NCBI GenBank assembly: GCA_949296425.1
Contig: CASFPN010000040.1
Span: 1 to 64,000 of the forward strand
DNA length: 64,000 nucleotides
Source: an uncultured bacterium
GTDB lineage: Bacteria > Cyanobacteriota > Vampirovibrionia > Gastranaerophilales > Gastranaerophilaceae
Direction of reading: 5' to 3'
Part shown: piece after piece, positions 26,013-34,392 of the stretch
How the letters are laid out: each line of letters opens with the position of its first letter
Numbering within the stretch: position 1 is the first letter of the stretch
Translations under genes and position numbers: made by a program
Notes under the pieces: model-generated
Told to the model about the DNA's origin: nothing
The model's database searches: none
The model's input: the letters and a program-made list of their open reading frames with translations, nothing else

Positions 26013-27523
26013 GCGCATTTGCCCTCGCATTTTTCGGAAGGTTTTAAAGACGGTTTTTCTTTTGAACAAAAATGATCCCTGTCAACATAGTATTCTCCTT
26101 CAAGCGGGAATATTGTCATCCAGAGGTTTTCTCTCCAGTCTTTATCCAGAATTTCTTTTACATCTTTAGAATATTTATCTATTTTTGATGTAATTTTTGG
26201 ATCTGTCAGGTAAGCTGCAGCATTTTCGTGAGTTTCGTAAGGTTTGAATTGCTCATAATATTTACGCAGGACTTCCGGTCTGTCAACAATCATGCATGGG
26301 CGAAGCATATTGCCGTCCTCGTAAGGGATACCATCCCTTATCGCACGCATGAAAGGCGATGCCAGAGCTTCTGTCAGCGTAAAATCTTTAAGGTTATGAG
26401 TTGCAAGATGAACAAAAGTACACGGTTCGACATCGCCTCTCGGGTTAACGTGAATATACTGTCTGCCGCCTGCAATACATCCCATCATTTCAGGGCCGTC
26501 ACCCCAGAAATCTACAGTCATCATTGGAAGTGTGTTTCTTGCGTTATATACGGCTTTTAAGATTTGCTGCCTTTGTTGTGCATTAGGCACCATGCTTACA
26601 TCAGGGCTGTCGCCGACAGGAACATAGTGGAAAAACCATGCCCACAGAACTCCTTTATCCGATAACATTTTCATAAATTCATCAGATGTAACCTCGTCGC
26701 AATTCTGACTTGTAGCTGTTATACTTGCGCCGAAGAAAATTCCGGCTTTTTTAAGCATGTCCATTTTTTCCATGACCATATCAAAGCAGCCTTCACCTCT
26801 GACAGCATCAGTATTTTCTTTTAAACCGCCGATTGAAAACATTGGCTGAACATTACCGAGTTTTTTCAATTTTTCAACTGTTTTTTCTGTAATCAACGAG
26901 CCGTTTGTAAATGTTATAAATGTACAGTCATTGAATTCTTCAGCAAGTTCAAGAAATTCCTTTCTTGCAAAAGGTTCGCCGCCGACAACAGGAATTATGT
27001 GAATTCCCATGACATCACGGGCTTCTGTGAAAATTTCTCTCCATTTTTCTTTTGACAAATCTTCTTTAACATCATATTCATGCGCCCAGCAGCCTTTACA
27101 GTTAAAGTTGCAGCGTTTTGTAATACTTGCAAGCAAAACTGTCGGCGGGAAAAATCCGTTTTTCTCATTAAACTCTGTGCGTTTTCTCAAATTATCGCCG
27201 TAATAACCGTTTACAAAAAAGTTTTTAATCCATTTGTTCCTGCAATTAGGATCAAGTTCTGTTAAAATCTTTTTCCACCACAATAGATGCGGATGTTCGG
27301 ACTTAAAAAGCCACTGCATTCTTCTTGCATGGTTGATACCGCCTTTTGAACCGGATATTTTTTCAAAGATTTTTGCAAGGTTTATCAACTTTTCCTTGCT
27401 GAAATTATGACCTAAATAGTTCAACAGCATATCTATTGCAAAATCATTTACCTTAAGTTTAAGTTTATCAAACCTACCCATTGAATGGGGCTGCCATACT
27501 GTTGATTGTTTTTGTACTCTCAT
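25997..27523 (-). CDS. Radical SAM protein with C-terminal Cys cluster
   Basis: 508 aa. TKRCNFNCKGCW (Cys138, Cys142, Cys145) is the CxxxCxxC motif binding the SAM-cleaving 4Fe-4S cluster, and VVGGEPFARKE is the GGE motif. A central Cys (MGCIAGGRQYIHVNPRGDVEPCTF) and a C-terminal cluster (CEGKCACC) suggest at least one auxiliary Fe-S cluster, SPASM-like. Residues 1-120 are a helical N-terminal extension that I do not recognise. Substrate unknown; related proteins modify hopanoids, lipids or peptides. Its 3' end overlaps the PAP2 gene by 16 bp, so the two may act on one lipid. AAGGAG precedes the ATG. Confidence 0.85.
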   Translation of the reverse strand: MRVQKQSTVWQPHSMGRFDKLKLKVNDFAIDMLLNYLGHNFSKEKLINLAKIFEKISGSKGGINHARRMQWLFKSEHPHLLWWKKILTELDPNCRNKWIKNFFVNGYYGDNLRKRTEFNEKNGFFPPTVLLASITKRCNFNCKGCWAHEYDVKEDLSKEKWREIFTEARDVMGIHIIPVVGGEPFARKEFLELAEEFNDCTFITFTNGSLITEKTVEKLKKLGNVQPMFSIGGLKENTDAVRGEGCFDMVMEKMDMLKKAGIFFGASITATSQNCDEVTSDEFMKMLSDKGVLWAWFFHYVPVGDSPDVSMVPNAQQRQQILKAVYNARNTLPMMTVDFWGDGPEMMGCIAGGRQYIHVNPRGDVEPCTFVHLATHNLKDFTLTEALASPFMRAIRDGIPYEDGNMLRPCMIVDRPEVLRKYYEQFKPYETHENAAAYLTDPKITSKIDKYSKDVKEILDKDWRENLWMTIFPLEGEYYVDRDHFCSKEKPSLKPSEKCEGKCACCVK

Positions 27524-27610
27524 TTTTTACTCCTTATTTTTTCTTTATTATATGCCAAACATAAGAATTACTATCAAAAAATCAAACCTATTGATAACTT
27601 ATATTAAGCA

Positions 27611-27619
27611 TGCCATAAT
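27611..27619 (+). promoter_or_regulatory. Extended -10 box placed for a leaderless lipid-kinase transcript
   Basis: TGC-CATAAT (27611-27619) ends 6 nt before the ATG at 27626, with no Shine-Dalgarno sequence in between. Confidence 0.5.
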
Positions 27620-27625
27620 CAGACT

Positions 27626-28486
27626 ATGAAAAATGTGCTGGTTGTAAACAATCCAAATTCCGGAAGGCGTCAAGCTCTGAAATATAAAAAATCAGTGCTG
27701 AAATTTCTGCTCTGGAAAAATATAAAATTTAAAAGCATTAGTATTGATGAGATAGAAAAAACTACCTTTGAGGAATTTGATACCGTTCTTATAATCGGCG
27801 GCGACGGGACAGTAAATAAAATTATACCTTACGTTATTAATACCGGTAAAGTTATAGGTGTAATCCCCTCCGGTACTGCAAACCTTCTGGCAGCAAAATT
27901 AAAAATACCTGCGAATGTAAATAAAGCATTAAAAGTTATAGAAAACGGAAAAGTAACAAACATTGATACCTTAAAAATCAATGACCGATTTTCAATTCTG
28001 CGATTTGGTCTTGGCTATGATTCTGATATTATTTGCAAAACCCCGCAATCTCTAAAAAACAGGTTCGGCTACTTTGCATATTTTCTTGCGGGAATTTTAT
28101 TTGCTCTAAGGCTGAAACAAAAACATTATACAATATTTTATGATGATAAAAAGCTGTCAATCGTAGCAACCTGTATCATAGCGGCAAATGCAAGCAATAT
28201 GTTCAGGGATTTAGTTTCAATTTCTCAAAAATGCGAACTTGATGACGGACTCTTGGATATTTTTATTTTAAAAGTGAAAAACCCCATAATGTTTTTTATG
28301 GAATTTTTACAGATTATATTTGATAGAAAAAGTTCAGGCTCAAAGGCAATGTATTTTCAGACGTCAAATTTCATAATAAAAAACGACTTTACAACCGGAC
28401 ATATTGACGGAGAAAAAAATAAATTTAAGGGAAATATTAACATAACTATCATTCCGAAATCCGTTAAAATATTTTCAAACAATTAA
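27626..28486 (+). CDS. Diacylglycerol kinase-like lipid kinase (DagK/YegS family)
   Basis: 286 aa. LVVNNPNSGRR at the start, TVLIIGGDGTVNKII with the GGDGT nucleotide-binding motif, and GVIPSGTANLLAAKL, followed by the beta-rich C-terminal domain with LDDGLLDIFIL. These are the conserved features of the DAGK catalytic superfamily, also found in sphingosine and ceramide kinases. It would phosphorylate a membrane lipid using ATP; the lipid cannot be told from sequence. Divergent from the radical SAM/PAP2 pair, and starts a run of plus-strand genes. Confidence 0.9.
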   Translation: MKNVLVVNNPNSGRRQALKYKKSVLKFLLWKNIKFKSISIDEIEKTTFEEFDTVLIIGGDGTVNKIIPYVINTGKVIGVIPSGTANLLAAKLKIPANVNKALKVIENGKVTNIDTLKINDRFSILRFGLGYDSDIICKTPQSLKNRFGYFAYFLAGILFALRLKQKHYTIFYDDKKLSIVATCIIAANASNMFRDLVSISQKCELDDGLLDIFILKVKNPIMFFMEFLQIIFDRKSSGSKAMYFQTSNFIIKNDFTTGHIDGEKNKFKGNINITIIPKSVKIFSNN

Positions 28487-28500
28487 AACACGAAAAAACA

Positions 28501-28509
28501 TGATATAAT
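28501..28509 (+). promoter_or_regulatory. Extended -10 box placed for a leaderless ruvC transcript
   Basis: TGA-TATAAT at 28501-28509 ends 6 nt before the ruvC ATG at 28516; no ribosome-binding site is visible. Confidence 0.55.
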
Positions 28510-28515
28510 ATATAT

Positions 28516-28986
28516 ATGAAAATTTTAGGTATAGACCCAGGACTTGGAATAGTCGGTTACTCTTTAATTGAATATAACGGAGAAACTCCTGTGCTTCTAC
28601 ATTCAGGTTCTGTGCAAACCCAAAAGGGAGCTAGAGAATCATACAGATTAGCCGAAATTTTTGATGATATGACTTCAATTGTTGAAAAATACAAACCTGA
28701 TTGTGCGGCTGTTGAAAAACTTTTTTTCTTCCGTAATCGAACAACTGTAATGCCTGTTGCGCATGCACGCGGAGTTATACTAACCGTACTTGAAAAACAC
28801 GGGGTGCCGATTTATGAATATACTCCGATGGAAGTTAAACAGGTCTTAACAGGATACGGCAGAGCCGAAAAAAAAGAAGTTGAACAAATGGTTAAACTTA
28901 CACTCGGAGTTGAGACACTGCCAAAACTTGATGATACAGTAGATTCAATCGCAATTGCTATTTGTCATACAAGGTCGGTCTTATGA
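28516..28986 (+). CDS. ruvC: Holliday junction resolvase RuvC
   Basis: 156 aa, usual length. ILGIDPGLGIVGYSL carries the first catalytic Asp (Asp7); AAVEKLFFFRNRTT has the conserved Glu and the wedge Phe; VKQVLTGYGRAEKKEVEQMV is the DNA-binding segment; KLDDTVDSIAIAICH supplies the last acidic residues. It cuts four-way junctions with RuvAB during recombination and repair. The next gene starts within its stop codon (ATGA, 28983-28986). Confidence 0.95.
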   Translation: MKILGIDPGLGIVGYSLIEYNGETPVLLHSGSVQTQKGARESYRLAEIFDDMTSIVEKYKPDCAAVEKLFFFRNRTTVMPVAHARGVILTVLEKHGVPIYEYTPMEVKQVLTGYGRAEKKEVEQMVKLTLGVETLPKLDDTVDSIAIAICHTRSVL

Positions 28987-30527
28987 ATTTTTTAGTAAGA
29001 TTTGTCATAATTTTTATTATTTTAAGCACAATTTTTTCTGTTTTTACAAACAGCAGTAATAATGGTTGGGATTCCCCTGAAAATGGAGTAGGAGTGCTGG
29101 AACAGCCCAAAATTTCTGTTGAACAAAGTACTTCCGCAGATGTTAAAGAAGATTCTGTACAAAATGATGATTTTATAAAAGATGTCAAGCCATCTCAAAC
29201 TTCAATCACTACTGATTATCCGGGAAATTATATAGACAGAGTAACAGTTTATGGAAATTTGCAGCGCTGGAATCCGGAAACGTTTCCGTTGGAAGTTTAT
29301 ATTGAAAATAATCCGGAGCTTCCCGGCTACTATTATAAAGAAGTGAAAAAAGCCTTTGAACAGTGGCAAAAGGCTACTAAAAATTATATTGCTTTTGTTT
29401 ATACTGATTTTGAACATGATGCAGATATCAGATGTACATTCCTGAAAAATTTTGACAAAGAAATTAACAATAAAGGTATGGTAATCGGCCATAGCAGCTT
29501 TGAAATTACTGATGGAATAATACAGTATTCTGAAATCGAATTTGCTGTATATCGTTTTAAAAACCAATATTTTAAGTCTAAAGAAATTTATAGAACAGCT
29601 TTGCATGAAATCGGACATTCGCTTGGCATACAAGGCCATAGTATAAATCCTGATGATATAATGTATCCTTCAGTAAAACGAAATAAATTAAGTTTGGGTG
29701 ATATAAATACTTTGCGTTTATTGTATTCTATAGTTCCGAATATATCAAATAAAGAATTTTCTTCGGTAGCTAAAGAAAACCTCGCTGAAATGGATGATAT
29801 TTTTGGTGACTATGACTTGAGAATATATTCCGAACTGCAAAATACAAAAGAAGATATTCTTCATTCATTTGGCTCCAAAAGTAACATCGAACGTCTGTCT
29901 ACACTTTATTTAAAGACTAAAAATTATTCAGCTGCAGCTCAAAATTTTGAAAAGCTTCTTTCTTCTACAACAGATTTGAAAACAAAAGAAGATATTTATA
30001 GAAATCTGATATTTTGTTATGATAAATTAAATGATTATGACAAAGCAATAGATTCTGCACTAAAAGCATATGAAATAAGTCATGAGCCGGATTTTGCAGT
30101 TTTTGCTGCAAATCTGTATTTAAAGTTTGAAAATTATTCAGCGGCTGCAGAAAACTATGAAAAAGCAATTTTTTCTTCAGATGATTTGCAAAACGAAGAA
30201 TGGATTTATAAAAATCTGGCATTTTGTTATAAAAAATTGAATGATTATAATAATGCATTGGATTCTGCACTAAAAGCATATGAAATAAATTATGATCCTA
30301 ACATTGCTGTTTTTATTGCAAAAACTTATTATGATTTAGAAGATTATGAGAACGCAAAAATTCTGGCAAAAGATGTTTTAAAACTCCATCCCGACACTTA
30401 TAACATGTATATAATTCTCGCTAAAATTTACAAAGAAGAAAACAATTCTGAAGGAATGAATATTCTTATAGAACAAGCAAAGCTTAATTTTCCTGAAAAT
30501 CCTCCTGTATTTAGAAGTGCTAAATAA
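28983..30527 (+). CDS. Exported matrixin-like zinc metalloprotease with TPR repeats
   Basis: 514 aa from the ATG at 28983, which overlaps the ruvC stop by 4 bp. An N-terminal hydrophobic segment (residues 3-20) should anchor or export it, followed by a linker rich in acidic and polar residues. Residues ~85-240 are a metzincin-type domain: LHEIGHSLGIQGHS (zinc ligands His208, His212, His219; Glu209) and DDIMYPS, the Met-turn (Met228). Residues ~290-510 contain tetratricopeptide repeats, with two near-identical copies of about 67 residues (ENYEKA / ALKAYEI). Probably a periplasmic or surface protease whose TPRs bind partners. Substrate unknown. Confidence 0.85.
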   Translation: MNFLVRFVIIFIILSTIFSVFTNSSNNGWDSPENGVGVLEQPKISVEQSTSADVKEDSVQNDDFIKDVKPSQTSITTDYPGNYIDRVTVYGNLQRWNPETFPLEVYIENNPELPGYYYKEVKKAFEQWQKATKNYIAFVYTDFEHDADIRCTFLKNFDKEINNKGMVIGHSSFEITDGIIQYSEIEFAVYRFKNQYFKSKEIYRTALHEIGHSLGIQGHSINPDDIMYPSVKRNKLSLGDINTLRLLYSIVPNISNKEFSSVAKENLAEMDDIFGDYDLRIYSELQNTKEDILHSFGSKSNIERLSTLYLKTKNYSAAAQNFEKLLSSTTDLKTKEDIYRNLIFCYDKLNDYDKAIDSALKAYEISHEPDFAVFAANLYLKFENYSAAAENYEKAIFSSDDLQNEEWIYKNLAFCYKKLNDYNNALDSALKAYEINYDPNIAVFIAKTYYDLEDYENAKILAKDVLKLHPDTYNMYIILAKIYKEENNSEGMNILIEQAKLNFPENPPVFRSAK

Positions 30528-30550
30528 ATATTGCCTTACTTATTATCATA

Positions 30551-30559
30551 TGATATAAT
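30551..30559 (+). promoter_or_regulatory. Extended -10 box placed for a leaderless transcript
   Basis: TGA-TATAAT at 30551-30559 ends 6 nt before the ATG at 30566 of the membrane protein gene; no Shine-Dalgarno sequence is visible. Confidence 0.55.
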
Positions 30560-30565
30560 AACTCT

Positions 30566-31015
30566 ATGAACTTTAACTATATACTTTTAAGACAAATTTG
30601 TGTTTTGAGTATTTTTTTTGGAGCTTTACTTGGATTAGTTACATTAATCCCCTATTTGGGAACTTTTTCTTTTATATTTTTAATCTGTTTTATGGCACCT
30701 CTTGTGATATGGATTTTGGTAAAGTACAATTGTCTTTCCCTGACATCAGTTAAGGACAGCGTAATCACAGGTGCTATAACCGGATTTGTTTCATATATGG
30801 GTTTTTCAATAATTTACGTTCCTGTTTCAGTAATATTGATGAAAATTTTTCATTTTGCGGCAAATTACGGCGTGGGTTTAATGCTGCAAAACGCAAACTT
30901 TTTTCTCCTTGTTGTAATTTCATTGTTTTTGGGAGTTTTAGGTGCAACAGTCAATGCATTTACCGGTTTTTTAACCTTTTGTGTAACAGATATGCTCAGC
31001 TCGCTTAAAAAATAA
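30566..31015 (+). CDS. Small integral membrane protein of unknown function
   Basis: 149 aa with four predicted membrane helices (about residues 10-28, 32-50, 66-92 and 108-140). The C-terminal helix GVLGATVNAFTGFLTF is Gly-rich. I recognise no family. It lies between the matrixin-like gene and proB with its own -10 box. No conserved catalytic residues can be pointed out. Confidence 0.7.
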   Translation: MNFNYILLRQICVLSIFFGALLGLVTLIPYLGTFSFIFLICFMAPLVIWILVKYNCLSLTSVKDSVITGAITGFVSYMGFSIIYVPVSVILMKIFHFAANYGVGLMLQNANFFLLVVISLFLGVLGATVNAFTGFLTFCVTDMLSSLKK

Positions 31016-31085
31016 ATCTATTAAACTAAACCTCATTACACACAGCACAAGCATAAGTCAAATAACATAGTTTATGTTTTTGTAA

Positions 31086-31091
31086 TATAAT
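31086..31091 (+). promoter_or_regulatory. -10 box placed for a leaderless proB transcript
   Basis: TATAAT at 31086-31091 ends 6 nt before the proB ATG at 31098; no ribosome-binding site is visible between them. Confidence 0.55.
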
Positions 31092-31097
31092 AAAATC

Positions 31098-32237
31098 ATG
31101 GACAGAGAGAAATTCATAAAAGCAAAACGCATAGTTTTTAAATTTGGCACAAATATTCTAAGAGGTGACGACGGCTATGTATCGCTTCCGAGAGTTTTTT
31201 CATTTATTGAAGATCTTGCACGCCTTGCAAGACAGGGAAAAGAAGTCATCGTAATAACATCAGGCGCAGTAGGCTTAGGCAAAAAAAGATTAGGTATTGA
31301 AAGCACTGAAGGGGTTGCGCTCAAACAAGCGTGTGCCGCAATAGGGCAGAGTAAACTGATGTCTATTTATGAAACAGGCTTTGACACCTACGGACTTATT
31401 GCTTCTCAAATTCTTTTAACTGAAGACGATTTTTCTTTAAGACAAAGATATTTAAGTCTTAGGACAACATTAAATAAATTACTTGAGCTCGGCGTTGTCC
31501 CGATTATTAACCAGAACGATACTGTTTCAACCGTTGAAGTTCACCCGCAGTTTGAACACATGCAGGTATGTTTTTCCGATAACGATAAATTATCTGCACT
31601 TGTAGCAAGCGAGCTTGACGCTGATTTGCTTGTAATTCTGTCAGATGTTGAAGGCTTATACGACAAAAACCCGAAAACAAATCCCGATGCAAAAATTATC
31701 AGAACGGTTGATGAAGTAACGGAAGATATTTTATCACTCGGAACAGACGCTTCAGAAGGCGGTAGAGGCGGGATGAGAACAAAACTAAAAGCCGCACAGA
31801 TTGTTACAAGATTCGGTGGAAAAGTCTTGATTGCAAACGGAAAAATTCCTTATGTTATAAAGAAAATATTTGAAGGTGAAGATATCGGAACTATGTTCCT
31901 GCCCCAGCACGGTACTTTACCGGACAAAAAACGCTGGATTGGCTATGCTACAAATATAATAGGACAAATTGTTGTTAATGATGGGGCAAAAAAAGCGCTT
32001 AAAGATCAAAAAAGTCTTCTGCCAATCGGAGTTTGCGAAGTTATAAATGAATTCAACAAGGGAGATGTTGTTTCAATCCTTGATGAAAAACACAACGAAA
32101 TAGCCCGCGGAATAGTAAATTACAGCTCGGATTCATGCCGCAAAGTTATCGGATGCCACTCTGATAACATTATGGAAATTCTTGGTTTTAAAAACTACGA
32201 TGCAATAATTACACGCGACAATATTACACTATTATAA
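31098..32237 (+). CDS. proB: Glutamate 5-kinase
   Basis: 379 aa, full length including the C-terminal PUA domain (about residues 280-379). The amino acid kinase domain shows VFKFGTNILRG, VITSGAVGLGKKRLG, IINQNDTVS, FSDNDKLSALVASELDADLLVILSDVEGLY and EGGRGGMRTKLKAA (here TDASEGGRGGM), all typical. It phosphorylates glutamate for proline synthesis and is normally inhibited by proline. proA follows 56 bp downstream. Confidence 0.95.
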   Translation: MDREKFIKAKRIVFKFGTNILRGDDGYVSLPRVFSFIEDLARLARQGKEVIVITSGAVGLGKKRLGIESTEGVALKQACAAIGQSKLMSIYETGFDTYGLIASQILLTEDDFSLRQRYLSLRTTLNKLLELGVVPIINQNDTVSTVEVHPQFEHMQVCFSDNDKLSALVASELDADLLVILSDVEGLYDKNPKTNPDAKIIRTVDEVTEDILSLGTDASEGGRGGMRTKLKAAQIVTRFGGKVLIANGKIPYVIKKIFEGEDIGTMFLPQHGTLPDKKRWIGYATNIIGQIVVNDGAKKALKDQKSLLPIGVCEVINEFNKGDVVSILDEKHNEIARGIVNYSSDSCRKVIGCHSDNIMEILGFKNYDAIITRDNITLL

Positions 32238-32241
32238 CTCC

Positions 32242-32261
32242 TCCCTCCCCTGGGGGAGGGA
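32242..32261. repeat. GC-rich palindrome between proB and proA
   Basis: Perfect 9-bp arms, TCCCTCCCC / GGGGAGGGA, around a 2-nt centre. It is strikingly GC-rich for this genome, lacks a following T run, and resembles short dispersed repeats seen in other bacterial genomes rather than a terminator. Confidence 0.5.
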
Positions 32262-32293
32262 ATGAGGGAGAGGGTATGAGGAGTAAAATACAA

Positions 32294-33544
32294 ATGGACT
32301 TTACACAAATCGCAAAAAACGCAAAAGATGCTTCATTAAAAATTGCCAGCTTAGCAACCGAAATAAAAAACAATGCACTAATTAAAATTGCTGACGAAAT
32401 TGAAGCGTCAAAATCCGAAATTTTTGATGCGAATAAAAAAGATTTAATAGAAGCAGAAAAACTCGTTGAAACAGGGAAACTTAATAAATCCACCTTCAAC
32501 AGGTTAAAGCTTGATGAAAATAAAATGCGCGATATGGTTCAAGGTATTAGAGATATTGCAAAACTTGAAGATCCTGTTAATAAAAAGCTTCTGGTGCGGG
32601 AACTTGACAGTGATTTGACTTTGTATAAAGTTTCATGTCCTATCGGGGTTCTCGGCATAATCTTTGAGGCAAGGCCGGATGTTATCGCACAAATTTCATC
32701 ACTTGCAATAAAGTCAGCCAATGCCGTAATCTTAAAAGGCGGTAAAGAAAGCATTAACACAAACAAAAAAATCCTTGCTGTCATAAATTCCGCACTTGAA
32801 AAGGTTGAAAATTTCCCTAAAAATGTTATTCAGCAGGTATTTACGCATGAAGATGTCGCTGAAATGCTTAAGTGCGATAAATATATTAACCTCATAATCC
32901 CGAGAGGCGGAAACAAACTCGTAAAATTTATAAAAGAAAATACAAAAATCCCTGTTCTGGGGCACGCTGACGGTATCTGCCATATATTTGTCGATGAAAC
33001 GGCTGATCTTGATATGGCAATAAAAATTGTAACCGATGCAAAAACTCAATACCCAAGCGCCTGCAATTCCGTTGAAACACTTTTAATCCATGAAAAATTC
33101 CCGTATATTGATAATCTGCTTGCAGCCTTGCAATTGTCTGAAATTCAGCTTATCAATAACCCTGAAAGCTGGTCGCATGAATATGGCGATAAAATTCTAT
33201 CTTTTAAAACAGTGAAAAATGTGGATGAAGCAATCGAACATATAAACACTTACGGTTCGGGGCATACTGACAGTATTATTACAAAAAATACAGACAATGC
33301 AGAAAAATTTATGAATAAAGTTGATTCTGCAGGGGTATATTTTAATGCTTCAACACGTTTTGCTGACGGCTTCCGCTACGGCTTCGGGGCTGAGGTCGGG
33401 ATTTCCACAAACAAAACCCATGCCAGAGGCCCTGTGGGCTTAGACGGCTTAACCATTTATAAATACAAGCTTATCGGCAGCGGCAACATCGTAAAAGATT
33501 ATGTTGACGGAACAAAATGTTTTCATCATAAAGATTTAATTTAG
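32294..33544 (+). CDS. proA: Glutamate-5-semialdehyde dehydrogenase (gamma-glutamyl phosphate reductase)
   Basis: 416 aa from the ATG at 32294, which has GAGGAG 10 nt upstream; an in-frame ATG at 32276 is the alternative. Aldehyde dehydrogenase-like fold with SCPIGVLGIIFEARPDV, ILKGGKES, HADGICHIFVDETAD, and the catalytic cysteine in YPSACNSVETLLIH; RFADGFRYGFGAEVGIST near the C-terminus is a ProA signature. It reduces gamma-glutamyl phosphate made by ProB, with NADPH, to glutamate semialdehyde for proline. Confidence 0.95.
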   Translation: MDFTQIAKNAKDASLKIASLATEIKNNALIKIADEIEASKSEIFDANKKDLIEAEKLVETGKLNKSTFNRLKLDENKMRDMVQGIRDIAKLEDPVNKKLLVRELDSDLTLYKVSCPIGVLGIIFEARPDVIAQISSLAIKSANAVILKGGKESINTNKKILAVINSALEKVENFPKNVIQQVFTHEDVAEMLKCDKYINLIIPRGGNKLVKFIKENTKIPVLGHADGICHIFVDETADLDMAIKIVTDAKTQYPSACNSVETLLIHEKFPYIDNLLAALQLSEIQLINNPESWSHEYGDKILSFKTVKNVDEAIEHINTYGSGHTDSIITKNTDNAEKFMNKVDSAGVYFNASTRFADGFRYGFGAEVGISTNKTHARGPVGLDGLTIYKYKLIGSGNIVKDYVDGTKCFHHKDLI

Positions 33545-33595
33545 CAGCCATCTGTTAATACTATGTTTATTCTGAAACTTTCTGTTTTTGCTTGT

Positions 33596-33904
33596 CTATA
33601 TCAAAAATACTCTTATCCATAGAATTTTATCGGCATTTGACTTATTTTCTTTTTTATCATCAATCTTAATACCTGCCGCATCTGAGACCTGTGTACGCAT
33701 ATTGTCATCCTGAATATAATTTACAAATGTTTTACCCTCTTTTTTAGTTACAAAAATTGATAAATCTTTATCATTCAAAGCAGCCAGTCGTGATAAATCA
33801 ACAGTATCAGTCTTTTTGTAATCTTTTTTCCCGGTCAGACGCTGAATTTTTGCCTTATCAAAATTCGGGTCATATTGAAATAAATCCTTGACTGTAATAC
33901 TCAT
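33596..33904 (-). CDS. Small hypothetical protein
   Basis: 102 aa from the ATG at 33904 (AAAGG 9 nt upstream); another ATG lies three codons earlier. Lys/Asp-rich, soluble, with TVKDLFQYDPNFDKAKIQR and SRLAALNDKDLSIFVTKKEG. I do not recognise it; similar short proteins seem lineage-specific. The last ~13 residues (NADKILWIRVFLI) look unlike the rest. A different frame of the same DNA gives MDKSIFDIDKQKQKVSE, which is more like the charged body, so a frameshift near the 3' end is possible. Confidence 0.55.
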   Translation of the reverse strand: MSITVKDLFQYDPNFDKAKIQRLTGKKDYKKTDTVDLSRLAALNDKDLSIFVTKKEGKTFVNYIQDDNMRTQVSDAAGIKIDDKKENKSNADKILWIRVFLI

Positions 33905-33980
33905 AATAACCATCCTTTCATTTATTTTTCATACATAAATAAAAACAGAATGGCTAAAATAATTGATAAATCGGCATCGC

Positions 33981-34000
33981 ATCCTATCCTATCCTATCCT
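33981..34000. repeat. (ATCCT)4 microsatellite
   Basis: Four perfect tandem copies of ATCCT in the intergenic region upstream of tRNA-Ser and of the start of the small hypothetical gene. Pentamer runs can vary in length by slippage; no reading frame crosses it. Confidence 0.7.
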
Positions 34001-34077
34001 ATAGGGATTATAGCAAGGGTTTGAGCCCTTTTAAATTCATATTTACATTTCGTTACAATGCAACTATTTTATATTTT

Positions 34078-34086
34078 TGATATAAT
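34078..34086 (+). promoter_or_regulatory. Extended -10 promoter of tRNA-Ser
   Basis: TGA-TATAAT at 34078-34086 lies 14 nt before the mature tRNA end at 34101. No good -35 box is seen, consistent with the extended -10 element. Confidence 0.5.
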
Positions 34087-34100
34087 AAAGTTACAGATAC

Positions 34101-34187
34101 GGAGAGGTGTCCGAGTGGTTTAAGGTGCGGATCTCGAAAGTCTGTGAGGGGTAACACTCTCCGTGGGTTCGAATCCCACCCTCTCCG
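34101..34187 (+). tRNA. tRNA-Ser (anticodon CGA)
   Basis: 87 nt with the long variable arm typical of tRNA-Ser. Acceptor GGAGAGG pairs with CCTCTCC, discriminator G. D arm TCCGAGTGGTTTAAGG. Anticodon loop CTCGAAA with CGA at positions 34-36. Variable arm around GAGGGGTAACACTCTC. T arm GTGGG-TTCGAAT-CCCAC. CCA is not encoded; a T run follows directly. Accessory DNA begins immediately downstream. Confidence 0.93.
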
Positions 34188-34240
34188 TTTTTTAATTTCA
34201 ATCCTATTATATTTTACAGTCCAATTGTATTTGTATTAAT

Positions 34241-34259
34241 GTATTAAACCGGACATTTC
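34241..34259. repeat. Copy of the 19-bp motif shared with the tRNA-Gln island
   Basis: GTATTAAACCGGACATTTC, one mismatch from 5271-5289, and followed at 34265-34274 by TGTACGGTTA, related to the TGTACGGATA motifs at 3451 and 3507. It sits 54 bp after tRNA-Ser and probably marks a mobile-element boundary. Confidence 0.45.
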
Positions 34260-34290
34260 AATCCTGTACGGTTAAAATGATTTTACCACT

Positions 34291-34380
34291 AATAGGTTTC
34301 TTGGACATTGAGACCGGAAAAATTTAATAAAAAATCAAACAGACAGCACGATTGAGGCTGTTTTTTAGTATTGAGATGTA
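34291..34380. repeat. Repeat module A, copy 1 (90 bp)
   Basis: Begins AATAGGTTTCTTGGACATTG and ends TATTGAGATGTA. It matches 35308-35397 at 86 of 90 positions and is partly repeated at 35191-35300. It contains a hairpin with AAACAG/CTGTTT stem followed by a T run, which could end transcription on the plus strand. The region 34188-34574 contains no gene; it consists of this module, the iterons and a palindrome. Confidence 0.8.
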
Positions 34381-34392
34381 CCGGTCTTTTTT

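Noticed and set aside
32242-32261. Terminator or attenuator between proB and proA
   Set aside because: The palindrome has a 2-nt centre and is not followed by T residues; more likely a dispersed repeat.
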